Origin: Shewanella basaltis
GTDB taxonomy: Bacteria; Pseudomonadota; Gammaproteobacteria; Enterobacterales; Shewanellaceae
NCBI RefSeq assembly: GCF_023283885.1
Contig: NZ_JAKILA010000021.1
Coordinates: forward strand, 23,906-87,905
Reading direction: 5' to 3'
DNA length: 64,000 nt
Both the position numbers and the translations under genes were made by a program. Below the pieces are notes generated by a model. That model worked only from the letters and a program-made list of their open reading frames with translations. It did no database searches and had not been told where the DNA came from. Positions within the stretch are counted from its first letter, which is position 1. Every line of letters starts with the position of its first letter. Positions 46,973-56,789 of the stretch are shown piece after piece.

Positions 46973-48178
46973 TTATTCACCTACTTTTGTTGCGTCGTGG
47001 GTGTCTGGTGCGGCAGTCTTGTTTTGGTTTTTGCTTTGTTCTCCAAGCACTTTAATCATTTGTCCAGAGTTTAGGCTATTCACGCTGGTGGTTGATACGC
47101 GCTCATTGGGTTTAAAACTACCTTGAATATAAATGTTATTCACGTCTGAGCGAATAATGTTTACCTTGCGCATTTCGATGATATTGTCTTTGCTGACAAC
47201 AGCCACTTGGCCATTACGCACAACGTGGCGAGGGAGCGTGACCACATCATCGACTGTGCGGCCTGTAATGATGGCATTAACAAAGCTGCCAAACTTTAAT
47301 GGTAATTGCCCTTCAGCTTGATGGTTGCGCAGGTAAGGGTCGTGAATCTCTGCCACTAAGTACACCATACGTGTTTGTTCGTCGATAACATTTTCGCTAC
47401 GAACAATGTTACCTTGCCAGGTCATTTGTTTGCCTGCCAATAACGCCGTGAGTGTGACGGTGGTTTCAGGGTTGTCAACTGATTCTAAATAAGCCAAGTC
47501 TTCGTTTGTTAGCGGTAATCTAATTTCAGCGGTGCTGGTGTCGTAAAGTTCCCCAAGATTGGTACCTAAGGTAACGTATTGTCCTAAATCGACGTTGCGT
47601 GCTTTTATGATGCCATCGAAAGGTGCGCGGATAACTGTTCGTTCTAAATTTCGTTTAGCTCGTGCTAGTGCGGCTTGGGCATACTTAACGTTGGCTTGTT
47701 CTTTTTTCAGTTGTGGGATACGTAATCCAAGTTCTGGCGGGACACCTTGAGCAAAATCTTTAAATTCAATTTTAGCGACTTCGCCGCGGGCTTTTTCTTC
47801 ATTTAATGCCGCGGTTGCTTGTGCCAGTGTTGCTTCTGCCTGAATGAGATCCGCTTCATAATCGGAAGGTTCGATAACCGCCAGTTGTTGACCTTTCTTC
47901 ACCACGCCACCGGCAACAAAATGGGCCGAGATACTTAGCATCCGGCCCTGTACTTCAGTGACTAATTGGGTTTTATATTTAGGGTTAACAACACCATAGG
48001 AAGGTAAGTTTAATGATAAGGTTTGCGGTACAACCGTTTGAACATCAATAATGGGAACACTGATGGGTTCATCTTTTTGTTCGGGCGCTTCCTGGGTATT
48101 AATCAGTGCGAAGGCTAATCCACCAAACACAATAACAATCAGGAGGGGTGACAATCTTCTTAGTATGATTTTTATCAT
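46973..48178 (-). CDS. RND efflux periplasmic adaptor (membrane-fusion protein)
   Basis: A 401-residue protein. One N-terminal helix (about 10-26) anchors it. The order is beta-barrel/lipoyl half (ISAHFVAGGVVKKGQQLAVIE), coiled-coil hairpin (QAEATLAQATAALNEEKARGE), second lipoyl half (TVIRAPFDGIIKARNVDLGQYV), then barrel and membrane-proximal domains. It joins the RND pump encoded two bases downstream to an outer-membrane channel. No promoter operator was recognised upstream. Confidence 0.92.
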   Translation of the reverse strand: MIKIILRRLSPLLIVIVFGGLAFALINTQEAPEQKDEPISVPIIDVQTVVPQTLSLNLPSYGVVNPKYKTQLVTEVQGRMLSISAHFVAGGVVKKGQQLAVIEPSDYEADLIQAEATLAQATAALNEEKARGEVAKIEFKDFAQGVPPELGLRIPQLKKEQANVKYAQAALARAKRNLERTVIRAPFDGIIKARNVDLGQYVTLGTNLGELYDTSTAEIRLPLTNEDLAYLESVDNPETTVTLTALLAGKQMTWQGNIVRSENVIDEQTRMVYLVAEIHDPYLRNHQAEGQLPLKFGSFVNAIITGRTVDDVVTLPRHVVRNGQVAVVSKDNIIEMRKVNIIRSDVNNIYIQGSFKPNERVSTTSVNSLNSGQMIKVLGEQSKNQNKTAAPDTHDATKVGE

Positions 48179-48545
48179 TTTTTTGCGTATCCATGCTCAA
48201 TTAATGCTAAAGACAGTTAACTACGTTGGCTAACATGTTCATTCAGATTCATTTTATTACTCATTCCTTCTAAATTAACAGACTCTGCAGCTTATCTAAA
48301 TAGATCGATGTAAATAAAATGTTTCAAGCTTGGGCTTTTATGGGTTTTAGGCAGGAATTTAGCAAATAGGGGCTTAGTGCAAATTTAATGTGGCACTAGG
48401 CGTGGATTTTATTGGTATTTGATATAAGTAATCAGGTGCTTAGCATAAGAATATGTTTGAGTGTTTTTTATACTTTCATTTACGTTTCTTTGCAATTTTC
48501 GCCGTATAGCGTCTAGTTAAGTGCAATATATGTTTCTTTGGAGAC
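48179..48545. other. Intergenic region upstream of the efflux operon
   Basis: About 370 AT-rich bases with the efflux operon promoter on the minus strand. Nothing else recognised. Confidence 0.4.
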
Positions 48546-48580
48546 AAAAAAAGCGAATTAATCAGTAATTCGCTTTTTTA
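48546..48580 (-). terminator. Intrinsic terminator of srmB
   Basis: Arms AAAAAAGCGAATTA / TAATTCGCTTTTTT with a 5-base loop; the A-run gives a T-run on the minus strand just after srmB. Confidence 0.88.
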
Positions 48581-48596
48581 TAGGGAAATTTAACAA

Positions 48597-49817
48597 TTAT
48601 TTTTTCTTAAATTTCTTCGATTTTACTTTGGCATCTTTAGCATTCGCTTTTTTCTTGCCTGGTACTTTGGCTTCTTTATGCTTTGGACGAAGCTCTTCAA
48701 TCACGCGTCGCTTCAACGGGATTTCGATGTATCGTTCAATCTTAGAGACTATTCGCATGTCATGCGCTTCTACCAGTGATATTGCCGTTCCTTTAGCGCC
48801 TGCACGTGCTGTACGCCCAATACGATGAACGTATGCATCAGCTGAGCGAGGCATATCAAAGTTGATAACATGAGTGATATCGTCAATGTCGATGCCTCTG
48901 GCAGCAACATCTGTGGCAAGTAACACGTTAACTTCGCCTTTAGAAAATTTCCCCAAAGCTTGGAAGCGTTTTTTCTGTTCCATGTCGCCACGCATAAATG
49001 CACATGGGATATTGGCTTTAAGCAGTTGGCCTTCTAAACTGGCCACGATTTCACGGGTTTTTACAAACACGATGGCACGTTTAACATTGTCTTGACGTAA
49101 AATATGGCATAACAAAGCAAACTTATGGGCATTGTCGTCGGCAAGGTGGATCCACTGGTGAACTTTGGCTTTTTCGCTACGAGGAGATTCTACATCAATC
49201 ATGACAGGATCGTTTAGGAGCTCACGAGCAAAGCGGTTAACACCATTGCCTTCTAAGGTGGCCGAAAACAACATGTTTTGTTTGCGCCCTTGCGCCTCAA
49301 TGGCAATAGTTTGCACTACAGATGAAAATCCCATATCGAGCATGCGGTCTGCTTCATCGATAATTAAGATTTCAACTTCAGTAGCATCAAATTTATCTTT
49401 ATCTAAATATTCCATTAATCGGCCAGGTGTGGCGATTAAGAGATCAATGTTTTCAGCAAGTGCGGCTTCTTGAGGACCATAGGGGACACCACCCGTAATA
49501 ATGGCAATATTAAAGTCTAGCCCGGTGGCGAGGTGACAAGCATAACGATGTATTTGACTGGCTAATTCGCGTGTCGGTGTCAATACCAATATACGTGCTT
49601 GACCTTCAAATCGACGAGGGAAGTCAATAAGATGTTGTAATGCAGGCAGTAAAAAACTGGCTGTTTTACCGGTGCCAGTAGGCGCACGCGCTAAAATATC
49701 CTGCTGATCCATGGCCAATGGAATAGTTTGCTGTTGAATTGTGGTAGGGCTGTTGTGTCCCATGGCCTTGAGTGACTCTAATAAGCTAGGGTCGAGCTGG
49801 AAATCTTCAAATTGCAT
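48597..49817 (-). CDS. srmB: DEAD-box RNA helicase SrmB
   Basis: A 406-residue ATP-dependent RNA helicase. Motifs in order: Q motif (TIQQQTIPLA), Walker A ARAPTGTGKT, PTRELA, TPGRL, DEAD as IIDEADRMLD, SAT as LFSATLE, ARGIDID and HRIGRTARAG, ending in a Lys-rich tail (KKKANAKDAKVKSKKFKKK). SrmB helps early assembly of the large ribosomal subunit. The neighbouring trmN6 is also its neighbour in E. coli, where the two are divergent; here they share a strand. Family and context support the SrmB call. Confidence 0.92.
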   Translation of the reverse strand: MQFEDFQLDPSLLESLKAMGHNSPTTIQQQTIPLAMDQQDILARAPTGTGKTASFLLPALQHLIDFPRRFEGQARILVLTPTRELASQIHRYACHLATGLDFNIAIITGGVPYGPQEAALAENIDLLIATPGRLMEYLDKDKFDATEVEILIIDEADRMLDMGFSSVVQTIAIEAQGRKQNMLFSATLEGNGVNRFARELLNDPVMIDVESPRSEKAKVHQWIHLADDNAHKFALLCHILRQDNVKRAIVFVKTREIVASLEGQLLKANIPCAFMRGDMEQKKRFQALGKFSKGEVNVLLATDVAARGIDIDDITHVINFDMPRSADAYVHRIGRTARAGAKGTAISLVEAHDMRIVSKIERYIEIPLKRRVIEELRPKHKEAKVPGKKKANAKDAKVKSKKFKKK

Positions 49818-49870
49818 GCACTGGTCTCGCTGAAAAATAGTTGAGTATTATAGCTGACCTATTGAGCATG

Positions 49871-50617
49871 CTAAAGCTTTAAGTAAAAAGGACGGCATAA
49901 TTCTGTCATGGTTTGGCTGTATTGAGCGGCTTTATTTCGTATGGTCATTTGAAGATATTCTGTTTTATGGCAATTAGCCTCATCTTGCGAGGTTGTTAAC
50001 GTATGTTGAAGAACCAAAATGGAACGGTTAGCCGGCTTGCCTGGCGTGCTAATAATCTCCAGATGTTTGCTGACAAATAACCCATGCTCATCAAGCTGCC
50101 CAATAAAGCTGTTCAAACTTTGTTGCGGCAAAATGATACTGGCATTGCCCTGCGGTGCAAGCAGGCGGCTAATAGCTTGTTGTAATGCGGCAAAAGAGAG
50201 GGTGTTGGTGTGTCTTGCGTCTGCTCGGGCACTGTTTTTGGCTTGAGTACCTTGTTCAAAGTAAGGTGGGTTGCAAATGATATGGTCAAATAATGGCGCT
50301 GAATGTTGATTATGTTGCTGCTCAAACGCCTGAATGGACCCTTGAAATAATTGAACTTTTGTTGGCCACGGACTATTCGCAATATTTTTTACACAGGCTT
50401 GAGCTGCCGCGCTGTCAATTTCTACAGCGGTAATTTTAGTTTGCTCATGACTTCTTTGCGCGGCCATTAAACTGAGTAAACCGCTTCCTGCACCAATATC
50501 AAGGATGTTGTCCGATTGTGATAATTCTGCCCAAGCCCCAAGAATGACTGAGTCAGTACTGACGGCCATTCCGCATTGTTGATCATCGATATGGAATTGT
50601 TTAAATGTAAAAGGCAT
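49871..50617 (-). CDS. trmN6: tRNA1(Val) adenine-37 N6-methyltransferase
   Basis: A 248-residue SAM-dependent methyltransferase. SAM motif NILDIGAGSGLLSL near 39-52, and the NPPYF catalytic motif (HIICNPPYFEQG near 115), typical of N6-adenine methylation. The N-terminus MPFTFKQFHIDDQQCGMAVSTD (quoted in part here) fits E. coli YfiC/TrmN6. It modifies A37 of tRNA-Val. It is 53 bp upstream of srmB on the same strand. Confidence 0.9.
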   Translation of the reverse strand: MPFTFKQFHIDDQQCGMAVSTDSVILGAWAELSQSDNILDIGAGSGLLSLMAAQRSHEQTKITAVEIDSAAAQACVKNIANSPWPTKVQLFQGSIQAFEQQHNQHSAPLFDHIICNPPYFEQGTQAKNSARADARHTNTLSFAALQQAISRLLAPQGNASIILPQQSLNSFIGQLDEHGLFVSKHLEIISTPGKPANRSILVLQHTLTTSQDEANCHKTEYLQMTIRNKAAQYSQTMTELCRPFYLKL

Positions 50618-51096
50618 AACAACGTGGGCGATACAATAAAGGTAAACATTAATTGGGATGATAATCGCTTTGGTTTGCGATGTCGTCGCTTAAATGCATG
50701 AATATGTTTATGGTTGATATTTTGTTAAACAAAAATTAAGTCAATATATCGAGCTGGTTAATCTACATACAATGCCTGTCATTATTTCGCCATTAATAAG
50801 TTATTTTTATCATTTTAGCGCCCAATGCTTGTGTGGTTTTGCAATGTTTGATATTAGTTTGGCCGCGTTTAATCATTAAAACTGAGTAAAAAGTCTAATT
50901 TAAGCTAATTTGCTAAAGATTTGCTGTGTGGCACTGGCTTTTAAGCTCTTTTTTTCTTGGATTAGTGCAAAATTTATCATTTAAAAGTGTATTTTTAACT
51001 TTACAAAAAAATTGGCAGCATTCTGGTCTGAAGTAGCTAAATATGCCGTTTTCAATTAGGTTTGTTAAAAAACATAACAATAAGAAGAGGCGAGTA
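50618..51096. other. Intergenic region between divergent trmN6 and brnQ
   Basis: About 480 AT-rich bases with the two promoters. I found no operator, repeat or small gene I could support. Confidence 0.4.
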
Positions 51097-52422
51097 GTGC
51101 AAACAACCAAGATGAGTTTGACCGATACAATAGGGTTAGGATTTATGACCTTTGCGTTTTTTTTAGGCGCAGGCAACTTAATTTTCCCTCCATTTGCAGG
51201 CATGTTAGCGGGTGAGAACATGTCGTTTGCTATGCTTGGTTTTTTGATAACCGCAGTGGGCATGCCGTTGATCGGCTTAATTGCGGTTGCAAAAGCAAAC
51301 GGTAAAGTCATGGCGTTATTGCCTGCGTTTGCTGCCACTGCGTTGGCGATAGCTATTTATATTATAATCGGCCCAGCATTTGCTGCGCCCCGTACTGGTT
51401 TAGTGGCATTTGAAATTGGTGCCAGACCATTTATTAGTCACCCTGATGCGTTAATGATGCTGGGCGGTAAAGAGTTTAATATTGCCCAGCTTGTTTACAC
51501 TTTGGTCTTTTTCTCTATTGTGATGTTTTTGTCGTTATTTCCTGGCAAGTTATTAGATAACGTCGGTAAAGTGTTAACGCCAGTGCTGATATTATTATTG
51601 GTCGGTTTAGCCTGTTCGGTGATTATTTTACCTGGTTTCCCTGTCAATCAGCCTGTGGGTGATTATGTCAATAGCCCACTGACCAAAGGGATTATTGAAG
51701 GCTACAACACCATGGATACCCTGGCATCGCTGATGTTTGGTATGTTGATTATTGATTTATTGCGTAAAAAAGGCGTAAACGATGCGGCAGATCAAACCAA
51801 GTATCTTGTTAGAGCTGCGTTTATTGCCGCTGGTGGGTTGGCATTTGTGTATGTGTCTCTCTTTTATTTGGGCGCTTCAGCGGGTGATTTTGCCATCGGT
51901 GCTGATAACGGCGGACAAATACTCACAAACTATGTGACTCATCATTTTGGCAGTACCGGTACGTTAATGTTGTCGGCTGTGGTGACTCTAGCGTGTTTAA
52001 CCACTGCGGTTGGTTTGGTCACGGCATGTTCTGAATTTTTTAATGAACTGATGCCGAGCTTGTCATATAAGTTACTTGTAGTTGTACTCAGTGTCATTTG
52101 TGCCACGGTTGCTAACGTGGGGTTATCGCAGTTAATTAGTATCAGTATTCCTGTGTTGATGACGATTTATCCTGTGGCGATTGCTTTAGTGCTGGTTACG
52201 TTTTTAACTGAGCGATTTGCTCGCCCAGCGTTTTCGCATCGGATGATTTTAAGTGTTGCGCTGTTTTTTGGCGTGTTTGACGGGTTACAAACAGCGGGTA
52301 TGGATATGAGCTTCCTTGATTTTATGCCGTTGCATAAAGAAGGCATGGCTTGGTTACTCCCTACCGCGCTAACCGCTATTGCGTGTGTGTTTATCCCACA
52401 TAAAACAATGGCAGCAAAATAA
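51097..52422 (+). CDS. brnQ: Branched-chain amino acid transporter BrnQ
   Basis: A 441-residue inner-membrane carrier with about twelve helices. GFMTFAFFLGAGNLIFPP and the later GPAFAAPRTGLVAFEIG are family hallmarks. It takes up Leu, Ile and Val with a cation. The start is uncertain: GTG at 51097 with AGAGG upstream is preferred; ATG 51112 gives a start like the family's MSLTDTIGLG, and ATG 51043 is less likely. A terminator follows. Confidence 0.92.
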   Translation: MQTTKMSLTDTIGLGFMTFAFFLGAGNLIFPPFAGMLAGENMSFAMLGFLITAVGMPLIGLIAVAKANGKVMALLPAFAATALAIAIYIIIGPAFAAPRTGLVAFEIGARPFISHPDALMMLGGKEFNIAQLVYTLVFFSIVMFLSLFPGKLLDNVGKVLTPVLILLLVGLACSVIILPGFPVNQPVGDYVNSPLTKGIIEGYNTMDTLASLMFGMLIIDLLRKKGVNDAADQTKYLVRAAFIAAGGLAFVYVSLFYLGASAGDFAIGADNGGQILTNYVTHHFGSTGTLMLSAVVTLACLTTAVGLVTACSEFFNELMPSLSYKLLVVVLSVICATVANVGLSQLISISIPVLMTIYPVAIALVLVTFLTERFARPAFSHRMILSVALFFGVFDGLQTAGMDMSFLDFMPLHKEGMAWLLPTALTAIACVFIPHKTMAAK

Positions 52423-52471
52423 CCGCAAGCCAGTATAGATTTGGCTTGTATTAAAAAAAGACAAACTTGAT

Positions 52472-52510
52472 AACGACGTTATGATACTTTATCTAACGTC
52501 GTTTTTTTTC
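52472..52510 (+). terminator. Intrinsic terminator of brnQ
   Basis: Arms AACGACGTTA / TAACGTCGTT with a 12-base loop and a T-run, just before xerD. Confidence 0.88.
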
Positions 52511-52531
52511 GTGTTAGATTGAGATTTTATT

Positions 52532-53437
52532 TTGGTTAAAGCTGCTTACCAACCCAATCCATTGATTAATGAGTTTTTAGATGACTTATGGTCTACAAAA
52601 GGCTTAAGCGATAATACCATTGCGTCTTATCGTACCGATTTACAGCATGTAGAGCGTTATGTGTTGTCAACTGGTGGAGATTTATTATCGGTTAATCAAG
52701 ACACGTTACGTGACTATTTAAGTCTACGTTTTGAGCAGAATTTTGCTAAAAGTAGCACGGCAAGAATGCTCAGTAGTCTTAGGCGCTTTTATGGCTATTT
52801 ACTGGTCAAAAAATACGTGAACAATAACCCTACAGCATTGATAAAGTCACCTAAGTTAATACGTCATTTACCCGACTCGCTATCAGAAGCGCACGTCGAC
52901 AGCTTACTTTCTGAGCCTAATAGTGATGATCCGATTGAATGCCGTGATAAAGCGATGCTGGAGTTGCTTTATGCCACGGGGTTAAGGGTGAGTGAGCTTG
53001 TGGGGTTGACCATGGAACAAATTAGCTTACGTCAAGGATTGGTGAGGATTATTGGCAAGGGGGGCAAAGAGCGTTTAGTGCCATTGGGTGAATTGGCCAT
53101 TACTGAAATAGAACACTACATTCGTTTTGCGCGTGTTGAGCTGTTAAATATGAAGCAATCTGATGTGGTATTTCCATCACGTCGAGGGCAAATGATGACC
53201 CGACAAACATTTTGGCATCGAATTAAATTGTATGCATCAAGAGCGGGGATCACTTGTCATTTATCGCCACACACACTGCGTCATGCGTTTGCAACTCATT
53301 TACTAAACCATGGGGCAGATTTACGGGTTGTTCAATTGCTACTAGGTCACAGTGATTTGTCTACAACACAAATTTATACTCATGTCGCTAAAGTGCGCTT
53401 GCAGCAATTGCATAGCCTGCATCATCCTCGTGGTTAG
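52532..53437 (+). CDS. xerD: Site-specific tyrosine recombinase XerD
   Basis: A 301-residue recombinase that with XerC resolves chromosome dimers at dif. An N-terminal SAM-like core-binding domain (about 1-100) precedes the catalytic domain, with Arg in TGLRVSEL, HTLRHAFATH, the LGHSDLSTTQIYTH box with the nucleophilic Tyr. The start is TTG with GAG upstream; no in-frame ATG fits the family N-terminus. The order xerD-dsbC-recJ is conserved in gammaproteobacteria. A GGGCCTGTTGAT word, like a family-B end, starts at the stop codon. Confidence 0.95.
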   Translation: MVKAAYQPNPLINEFLDDLWSTKGLSDNTIASYRTDLQHVERYVLSTGGDLLSVNQDTLRDYLSLRFEQNFAKSSTARMLSSLRRFYGYLLVKKYVNNNPTALIKSPKLIRHLPDSLSEAHVDSLLSEPNSDDPIECRDKAMLELLYATGLRVSELVGLTMEQISLRQGLVRIIGKGGKERLVPLGELAITEIEHYIRFARVELLNMKQSDVVFPSRRGQMMTRQTFWHRIKLYASRAGITCHLSPHTLRHAFATHLLNHGADLRVVQLLLGHSDLSTTQIYTHVAKVRLQQLHSLHHPRG

Positions 53438-53563
53438 GGCCTGTTGATATCAAATCCTTACATTTAAGAGTTTGAGTATTTGTTGCGTTCATTTAATTAA
53501 ATCTGTAAGTTTTGCTTACGAAGTCGGGTCTATTCAATCACCCGTGTAATATTAGGAATTATC

Positions 53564-54292
53564 ATGAAGTTAACCACAGCATTTGCCCTCGTTGCCAGCC
53601 TTGTTATTGCTCCTACCGTGTTTGCTGCACCAGCAACCGATGTCTCAAATGAATCAGTGTTAAAACAAACCCTAAGCGATACTTTAGGTGTGAATGTGTC
53701 GTTGATCCAATCTTCGCCGGTCGATGGCTTATATCAAGTATTTACTGACCGTGGCGTGCTTTATGTGACTAAAGATGGCAGCAAACTATTTCATGGTAAT
53801 TTATACGACATGAAGCAGGGAATGAAAAACTTAACCGAAGCTGCACTTGCAGGACCTCGTTTAGAGATGCTTAAGCCCATAGAAAAAGACATGTTAGTTT
53901 ACAAGGCAAAAAATGAAAAACACGTGGTGACTGTGTTTACTGACGTTGATTGTGGTTATTGCCGTAAGTTACATAATCAAATGCAAGGGTATAACGATTT
54001 AGGCATTACTGTTCGTTATTTAGCTTACCCTCGAGCGGGTATACCTTCAGCAAACGCTGATGAAATGCAGGCCGTTTGGTGTGCAAAAGATCCGCTTAAA
54101 GCCATGACAGAGGCAAAAAATGGTGGCAATGTTAAAGCGGCAAGTTGTGATGTTGATATAAAGAAACAGTATCAGTTGGGCCAATCGTTTGGTATCAATG
54201 GCACGCCTGCACTCGTGTTAGAAAACGGGACTATGGTTCCTGGTTATCAATCTCCTGCTGACTTATTACGCACTATTGAAGCAAATTTATAA
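53564..54292 (+). CDS. dsbC: Thiol:disulfide isomerase DsbC
   Basis: A 242-residue periplasmic protein. The signal peptide ends near PTVFAAP. The N-terminal dimerisation domain (about 25-90) is followed by a thioredoxin fold with active site CGYC (VDCGYCRKLH) and a second Cys pair (WCAKDP and ASCDV) that is structural in DsbC. It reshuffles wrong disulfides in the periplasm, together with DsbD. Cluster with xerD and recJ. Confidence 0.95.
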   Translation: MKLTTAFALVASLVIAPTVFAAPATDVSNESVLKQTLSDTLGVNVSLIQSSPVDGLYQVFTDRGVLYVTKDGSKLFHGNLYDMKQGMKNLTEAALAGPRLEMLKPIEKDMLVYKAKNEKHVVTVFTDVDCGYCRKLHNQMQGYNDLGITVRYLAYPRAGIPSANADEMQAVWCAKDPLKAMTEAKNGGNVKAASCDVDIKKQYQLGQSFGINGTPALVLENGTMVPGYQSPADLLRTIEANL

Positions 54293-54331
54293 TTCAATAT
54301 CGTCAAGCGAATATTAACAGCGTAAAATCTT

Positions 54332-54360
54332 AGGTGAGCTCAGGCTCACCTTTTTATTTT
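54332..54360 (+). terminator. Intrinsic terminator of dsbC
   Basis: Stem AGGTGAGC / GCTCACCT with loop TCAG and a T-rich tail, 40 bp after dsbC. recJ therefore probably also has its own promoter. Confidence 0.85.
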
Positions 54361-54444
54361 TACCTCAAACACGCTAGTTGGTATAAGTTATCATTTAAGT
54401 TATGCACCGTACGAACCCATTCATTGTTAGATTAAGGTTGCCTT

Positions 54445-56169
54445 TTGTCACATAAAATAGTCCGTCGTCCTCAGGTTGATGATTCACACTTACCCGCCAC
54501 AATACCGCCATTTTTAAAGCAACTTTATGCGCGTCGAGGTGTGCGGGCGGACGATTGCGAGTTAGCGTTAACTCAGCTATTGCGTCCAGAAACGATGAAG
54601 GGCTTGACTGAGGCCGCGGTGTTAGTAGCCGATGCAATTGCGGCAAACAAGTCGATATTAATCGTTGGTGACTTTGATGCAGATGGCGCCACGTCAACCA
54701 GTGTATGCATATTAGCGTTGAGAATGATGGGGGCTAAAAACCTTGATTACTTGATCCCCAATCGCTTTGATTATGGTTATGGCTTAAGCCCAGAGATAGT
54801 TGCAGTCGCTTATGCTAAAAATGCTGATATGTTAATTACCGTAGACAATGGCATTTCATCTATTGAGGGCGTTGCCGCAGCCAAATTACTTGGCATGCAA
54901 GTTGTTGTAACTGATCATCACTTGCCGGGTGCTTCATTGCCTAATGCCGATGTGATTGTGAACCCGAACCAACCTGGGTGTCCCTTTGCCAGTAAGTCGA
55001 TTGCCGGTGTCGGTGTTGCTTTTTATTTAATGTCGGCACTTAGAGCAGAATTACGTCAACGCAATTGGTACCAGCAACAGGGCATTGCTGAACCTAACCT
55101 GGGTAGCTTGCTCGACATTGTTGCTCTGGGCACCGTTGCTGACGTGGTGTCATTAGATGCTAATAACCGTATTCTAGTTAATGCCGGTCTGCAGCGTGTT
55201 AGAAGCGGCCGATGCCGAGTGGGGATTACCGCATTACTTGAGGTTGCCAAGCGACGTCCGGAGAAAATTGTCGCCGCCGATTTTGGTTTTGCTGTGGGAC
55301 CAAGGCTAAATGCGGCAGGAAGATTAGATGAAATGGCGCTTGGGGTTGAGACCCTGTTGTGTGACGACATCATGCTGGCCAGAAGAATGGCTGCTGAGCT
55401 TGACGGATTAAATCAAGAGCGCCGTGAACTTGAAACGGGTATGCAGCAAGAAGCACTTAATAGTTTACAAAAAGTGTCGCTTAACGAAGATGACTTGCCT
55501 TGGGGGATTGCTATATTTCAAGAAGACTGGCATCAAGGCGTAATTGGTATTCTGGCTTCTCGTATAAAAGATCGCTACCACCGCCCAGTGATTGCATTTG
55601 CCGATGCAGGAGAGGGCGAAATTAAAGGCTCTGCTCGTTCAATTAAGGGCTTACACATGCGTGACTTGCTTGAGCGTATAAATAGTCAACACCCAGGAAT
55701 GATCATCAAATTTGGTGGTCATGCAATGGCGGCGGGGTTATCGCTTAAAGCAGATGCATTTGAACAGTTTAAACGTGTTTATGATAATGCCGTACGAGAC
55801 ATCTTAGATTACGAGCAATTGACCGGTGAGTTATTGTCTGATGGTGAATTATCACCTGAGTTGATAAGTCTTGATACAGCGTTTATTTTGCGTAATGCAG
55901 GCCCTTGGGGGCAATCATTTGAAGAGCCACTGTTTGACGGTGTGTTTAAAATTGTTCAGCAGCGTATTGTGGGTGAAAAGCATCTCAAATTACTTGTAGA
56001 AACCTTATGCGGCACCTTAATGCTCGATGGTATTGCATTTAATATTGATCTTGCTATTTGGCCCGACGCCACGATTGAGCAAGCAAGGATTGTTTATAAG
56101 CTAGATGTGAATGAGTTTCGTGGTAATCAAACAGTCCAGCTAATGGTCGATTACATTGAGCCTATGTAA
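54445..56169 (+). CDS. recJ: Single-stranded-DNA exonuclease RecJ
   Basis: A 574-residue 5'-3' exonuclease of the DHH family. Motif I DFDADGATS near 75-83, motif with VTDHHLPG near 155, and the DHHA1 region with GGHAMAAGLSLK near 425. It acts in recombination and mismatch repair. TTG is the start, with AAGGTTG upstream. A terminator follows and then tRNA-Phe on the other strand. Confidence 0.95.
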   Translation: MSHKIVRRPQVDDSHLPATIPPFLKQLYARRGVRADDCELALTQLLRPETMKGLTEAAVLVADAIAANKSILIVGDFDADGATSTSVCILALRMMGAKNLDYLIPNRFDYGYGLSPEIVAVAYAKNADMLITVDNGISSIEGVAAAKLLGMQVVVTDHHLPGASLPNADVIVNPNQPGCPFASKSIAGVGVAFYLMSALRAELRQRNWYQQQGIAEPNLGSLLDIVALGTVADVVSLDANNRILVNAGLQRVRSGRCRVGITALLEVAKRRPEKIVAADFGFAVGPRLNAAGRLDEMALGVETLLCDDIMLARRMAAELDGLNQERRELETGMQQEALNSLQKVSLNEDDLPWGIAIFQEDWHQGVIGILASRIKDRYHRPVIAFADAGEGEIKGSARSIKGLHMRDLLERINSQHPGMIIKFGGHAMAAGLSLKADAFEQFKRVYDNAVRDILDYEQLTGELLSDGELSPELISLDTAFILRNAGPWGQSFEEPLFDGVFKIVQQRIVGEKHLKLLVETLCGTLMLDGIAFNIDLAIWPDATIEQARIVYKLDVNEFRGNQTVQLMVDYIEPM

Positions 56170-56216
56170 TGAGGGAGGCCGCATTCGTACAAGGATTGGT
56201 ATTAATAGAACTGAAA

Positions 56217-56247
56217 ACAAAAAGGCCTCGCAATGCGAGGCCTTTTT
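56217..56247. terminator. Bidirectional terminator between recJ and tRNA-Phe
   Basis: AAAAAGGCCTCGC paired with GCGAGGCCTTTTT, a strong stem with T-runs on both strands. Confidence 0.92.
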
Positions 56248-56287
56248 GTTAATCTTTTATTAGTCGCGTTAGCCACCAATGTAAATA

Positions 56288-56363
56288 TGGTGCCCGAACC
56301 CGGAATCGAACCAGGGACACGAGGATTTTCAATCCTCTGCTCTACCGACTGAGCTATTCGGGC
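56288..56363 (-). tRNA. tRNA-Phe (GAA)
   Basis: 76 nt on the minus strand, starting GCCCGAATAGCTCAG and ending CCA, encoded. The anticodon loop TTGAAAA gives GAA, flanked by AGGAT and ATCCT stems; the T arm GGTTCGATTCC is intact. The acceptor stem GCCCGAA pairs with TTCGGGC. All canonical positions are present. Confidence 0.98.
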
Positions 56364-56563
56364 GACGGACGCAATTTAAAGGGTTTTGGCCTGTTGAGTC
56401 AACTTGTTTTTACCATTTATCTTAAAAAACGATTCGTTTGAACGTATTTTGCCCGTATCGGCGTAAATTTATTCATTTTGTTTATGACGAATCATGATTG
56501 AATGCGAGCTATTTTAGTCGCCGTTTAGTTGCATAACGTCATTTGAAACCATAATTGGAGCAG

Positions 56564-56715
56564 AAGTGCGAAATTAGCAACGTGATCTTCTTTAGGCGCT
56601 GTTGCTGAGCGCACTATGCCCTCAAAACGCTGTCGCGAATTGTGTACTAATAATGTTCGCTAAATAGCGCGCTCATGCGGATTTGTATCACTGCCCACAA
56701 GTTAGTTTCGCACTT
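56564..56715. mobile_element. Possible miniature inverted-repeat element (family C)
   Basis: A 152-bp segment with ends AAGTGCGAAATTAG and the reverse complement of AAGTGCGAAACTAA, one mismatch in 14. It has no reading frame. Target duplication is not clear (CAG left, AAA right), so it may be a decayed element or a regulatory repeat. It lies in the 420-bp gap between tRNA-Phe and bamD; the rest of that gap is featureless. Confidence 0.5.
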
Positions 56716-56743
56716 AAAAAGTACTTTGCTCTTTTTACATCTA

Positions 56744-56767
56744 TAAAAAAACGCTCCGAAGAGCGTT
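56744..56767 (-). terminator. Intrinsic terminator of bamD
   Basis: On the minus strand, AACGCTC / GAGCGTT with a TTCG loop and a T-run. Confidence 0.9.
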
Positions 56768-56789
56768 AGTTTAATGCAATGATAGATAA

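Noticed and set aside
53434..53450. TAGGGCCTGTTGAT at the xerD stop codon, like a family-B end
   Set aside because: Similarity ends after about 13 bases and no partner end is found; too short to call an element.
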